A stretch of 32,878 bases of DNA, from contig JACOSB010000067.1 of the NCBI GenBank assembly GCA_016179105.1, positions 1 to 32,878 on the forward strand. The letters are read 5' to 3'. This document shows positions 31,908-32,878 of this stretch, piece after piece (positions within the stretch are counted from its first letter, which is position 1; every line of letters starts with the position of its first letter). This stretch comes from Candidatus Acetothermia bacterium (GTDB lineage Bacteria; Bipolaricaulota; Bipolaricaulia; RBG-16-55-9; DRXL01). The position numbers and the translations under genes were made by a program. Under the pieces are notes generated by a model. The model was not told the origin of the DNA. It saw only the letters and a list, made by a program, of their open reading frames with translations, and searched no databases.

Positions 31908-32743
31908 CTAGCGCTTCGGTGCATTATCCAACGCACTCGCGATCGCATTCCAGGCTGGCTTGCGCTTGAGCTCTGTGTCTAAGGGCAACGGACGAACTGC
32001 GAGACCATCCGAGCGGGGCGCAAAGCTGGAGAGCCAGGTGTAACGATCGCTCAGCCCCCATGTGAGCACTCCGATCACCGCGGGTTCGGCCAACACAGCG
32101 GTCAGATAGTCTTCGTAAGCCTTTGCGATGGTGCTATCGCGGGATGCGATGTCTGCGGGCAAATTCTGATCGCTTATACTAATTCGTCATTGGAATGTCT
32201 GGATAAACTGGCGGCAAAGGCTGGCTGGAAGAGCCAATCATTCGGACATTTAGAAAGCAAAACAGTATTACATCCAGTTCGGTGATCAGAATTTTTAAGC
32301 CAAGGTCGGCGACTTGTCGCAAAAATGATTGTAACTTGCTCGCGCTGAAGCGCGTCTCGTTGCCATTCAAGTGCGCTTGCATACCCAGAGCATGAATGGG
32401 AGTGCTCGAAGCTTTCAGGCGCTGGAGCAGCTCGAACGCAGCTTTTCTCTTTGCTTCTTGAGGAGGCGTGTCATAGTCCAATCCGAAGTCGTTGTAGACC
32501 AAGAGGGCTTTTGGGTCAGCCTCGGCCGCCGTACGAAACGCCAGATCGATGTAATCTGGTCCTAAAAGCTGGAGCCATGGTGTGTTTCTTAGCCCATCCG
32601 AGCGCCCATCCGGAGGATTGATTACTTCGTTTACGACATCCCACGAGTGCACTTTCCCGGCATAGTGTTTGACGACCGTCGAAATGTGCTCGGTCAAAAT
32701 TTGCTTGGCGTTCTGGCTGTTGACGGTGCTCTGGAACCAACTA
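31908..32743 (-). pseudogene. GH10 endo-1,4-beta-xylanase, disrupted
   Basis: The reading frames together make the middle and C-terminal part of a GH10 (clan GH-A) xylanase. From 'WFQSTV' near 32739 it runs through 'HSWDVVNEVI' (acid/base Glu near 32627) and 'ITELDV' (nucleophile Glu at 32278-32280). After a 92-bp insertion it resumes as 'SDQNLPADIASRD', then 'VLTWGLSDRYTWL', 'RPLPLD' and 'KRKPAWNAI', ending at 31908. The N-terminal part, including the signal peptide, is absent in this window: the gene is cut at the 'LP-SW' site by an IS630-type element. It was once a secreted xylan-degrading enzyme. Confidence 0.9.
32177..32268. mobile_element. 92-bp MITE inserted in the GH10 gene
   Basis: Removing 92 bp together with one of two flanking TA copies (32175-32176 and 32269-32270) restores the reading 'ITELDV-SDQNLPAD'. 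The ends are imperfect inverted repeats (ATACT...AGTAT, then GGAATGTC at the left and GACATT at the right, spaced ~20 from each end). It has no coding capacity. TA duplication points to IS630/Tc1-mariner transposases. The insertion introduces a TAG that ends the xylanase frame. Confidence 0.8.
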
Positions 32744-32878
32744 GTACTCTAACCATGTGAAATTGATGGGTAGATGGTGAGGGATTAAAATGAGACATGA
32801 GAAAGCATCGAGTGCAGCTCAAGGTCTCCGACCGCCGCAGCCTGCTAGCGCTGATCCGATCAGGTCGGCATTCTGCAC
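32744..32878 (+). mobile_element. IS630-family insertion sequence, left end (runs off the right edge)
   Basis: After the xylanase 'SW' codons the sequence changes at a TA (32742-32743), as expected for an IS630-type target. From 32797 a frame begins MRKHRVQLKVSDRRSLLALI and continues to the window end. This is the well-known N-terminal helix of IS630 transposases ('..l.l...er..L..l..sgk.sark..RarilL'). The right end, the TIR and the rest of the gene are outside the window. Confidence 0.75.
32797..32878 (+). CDS. IS630-family transposase, N-terminal fragment
   Basis: Twenty-seven codons from the ATG at 32797-32799, open to the window edge. The sequence matches the helix-turn-helix start of IS630 transposases. 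The GAGGG around 32779-32783 is a plausible though distant SD. The transposase may also mobilise the MITE at 32177 if their end sequences match. Confidence 0.72.
   Translation, partial: MRKHRVQLKVSDRRSLLALIRSGRHSA

Noticed and set aside
1..32878. CRISPR arrays, tRNA or rRNA genes
   Set aside because: No evenly spaced repeats, T-loop-like motifs or rRNA cores were seen.

Overview
This looks like a chromosomal window from an uncultured bacterium. All genes are bacterial, there are no phage or plasmid backbone genes, and I found no rRNA, tRNA or CRISPR array. Four secreted proteins (three at the C-terminus, one near the N-terminus) carry a FlgD/Por-tail-like Ig module of the type 'NGVYLY.VTV.G ... 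K.VVLR'. Together with small HU paralogues and a mix of Gram-negative and Gram-positive style housekeeping genes, this fits deep-branching candidate phyla such as Bipolaricaulota/OP1 or FCB-like lineages. That placement is an inference from protein style only. The window is moderately GC-rich except for the left ~1.8 kb, which is visibly AT-rich and probably acquired.

Layout. (1) 1-2478: a transposase fragment at the edge, a MntA/HepT toxin-antitoxin pair, a 332-aa HEPN-like protein and an aminoglycoside-type nucleotidyltransferase, all on the minus strand. This is a small defence/mobile island. (2) 2514-9222: PAP2 phosphatase, a YcaQ-type DNA glycosylase, two tandemly duplicated HU genes each with its own promoter and terminator, a TPR protein broken by a one-base frameshift, then a HAD phosphatase and a GlmU-like sugar nucleotidyltransferase that overlap. 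A perfect 30-bp palindrome supplies the HAD stop codon. (3) 9304-16176: a secreted M1 metallopeptidase followed by three minus-strand secreted FlgD-tail proteins (127, 376 and 940 aa). A strongly structured intergenic RNA candidate lies between two of them. (4) 16219-20753: coaE, a Tat-exported PQQ-propeller protein, a small multidrug export family protein, an unassigned transcript-like region with a terminator, a LiaF-like membrane protein and an SDR oxidoreductase with a perfect operator-like palindrome. (5) 20888-23780: purE-purK, with purK interrupted by an in-frame TGA at a position where Trp is expected, and a leaderless ArsR-SRPBCC fusion gene followed by a DinB-fold gene. (6) 23980-28030: a secreted protein built from three ~110-residue repeats plus a FlgD tail, then GNAT, 2H-phosphoesterase, MazG-like and GNAT genes. 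(7) 28112-31054: a minus-strand operon MerR/TipAS regulator - DUF2268 metalloprotease - DNA polymerase IV, with a textbook 19-bp-spacer MerR operator. (8) 31250-32878: a BrnT/BrnA toxin-antitoxin pair with a leaderless promoter, then a GH10 xylanase gene destroyed by a 92-bp TA-flanked MITE and by an IS630-family element running off the right edge.

The points most worth checking are the GH10 gene cut by two TA-target elements, the TGA inside purK and the frameshift in the TPR gene (three disrupted genes in 33 kb), the two structured RNA candidates, the HEPN/HepT/MntA island, and the MerR-DUF2268-dinB operon.
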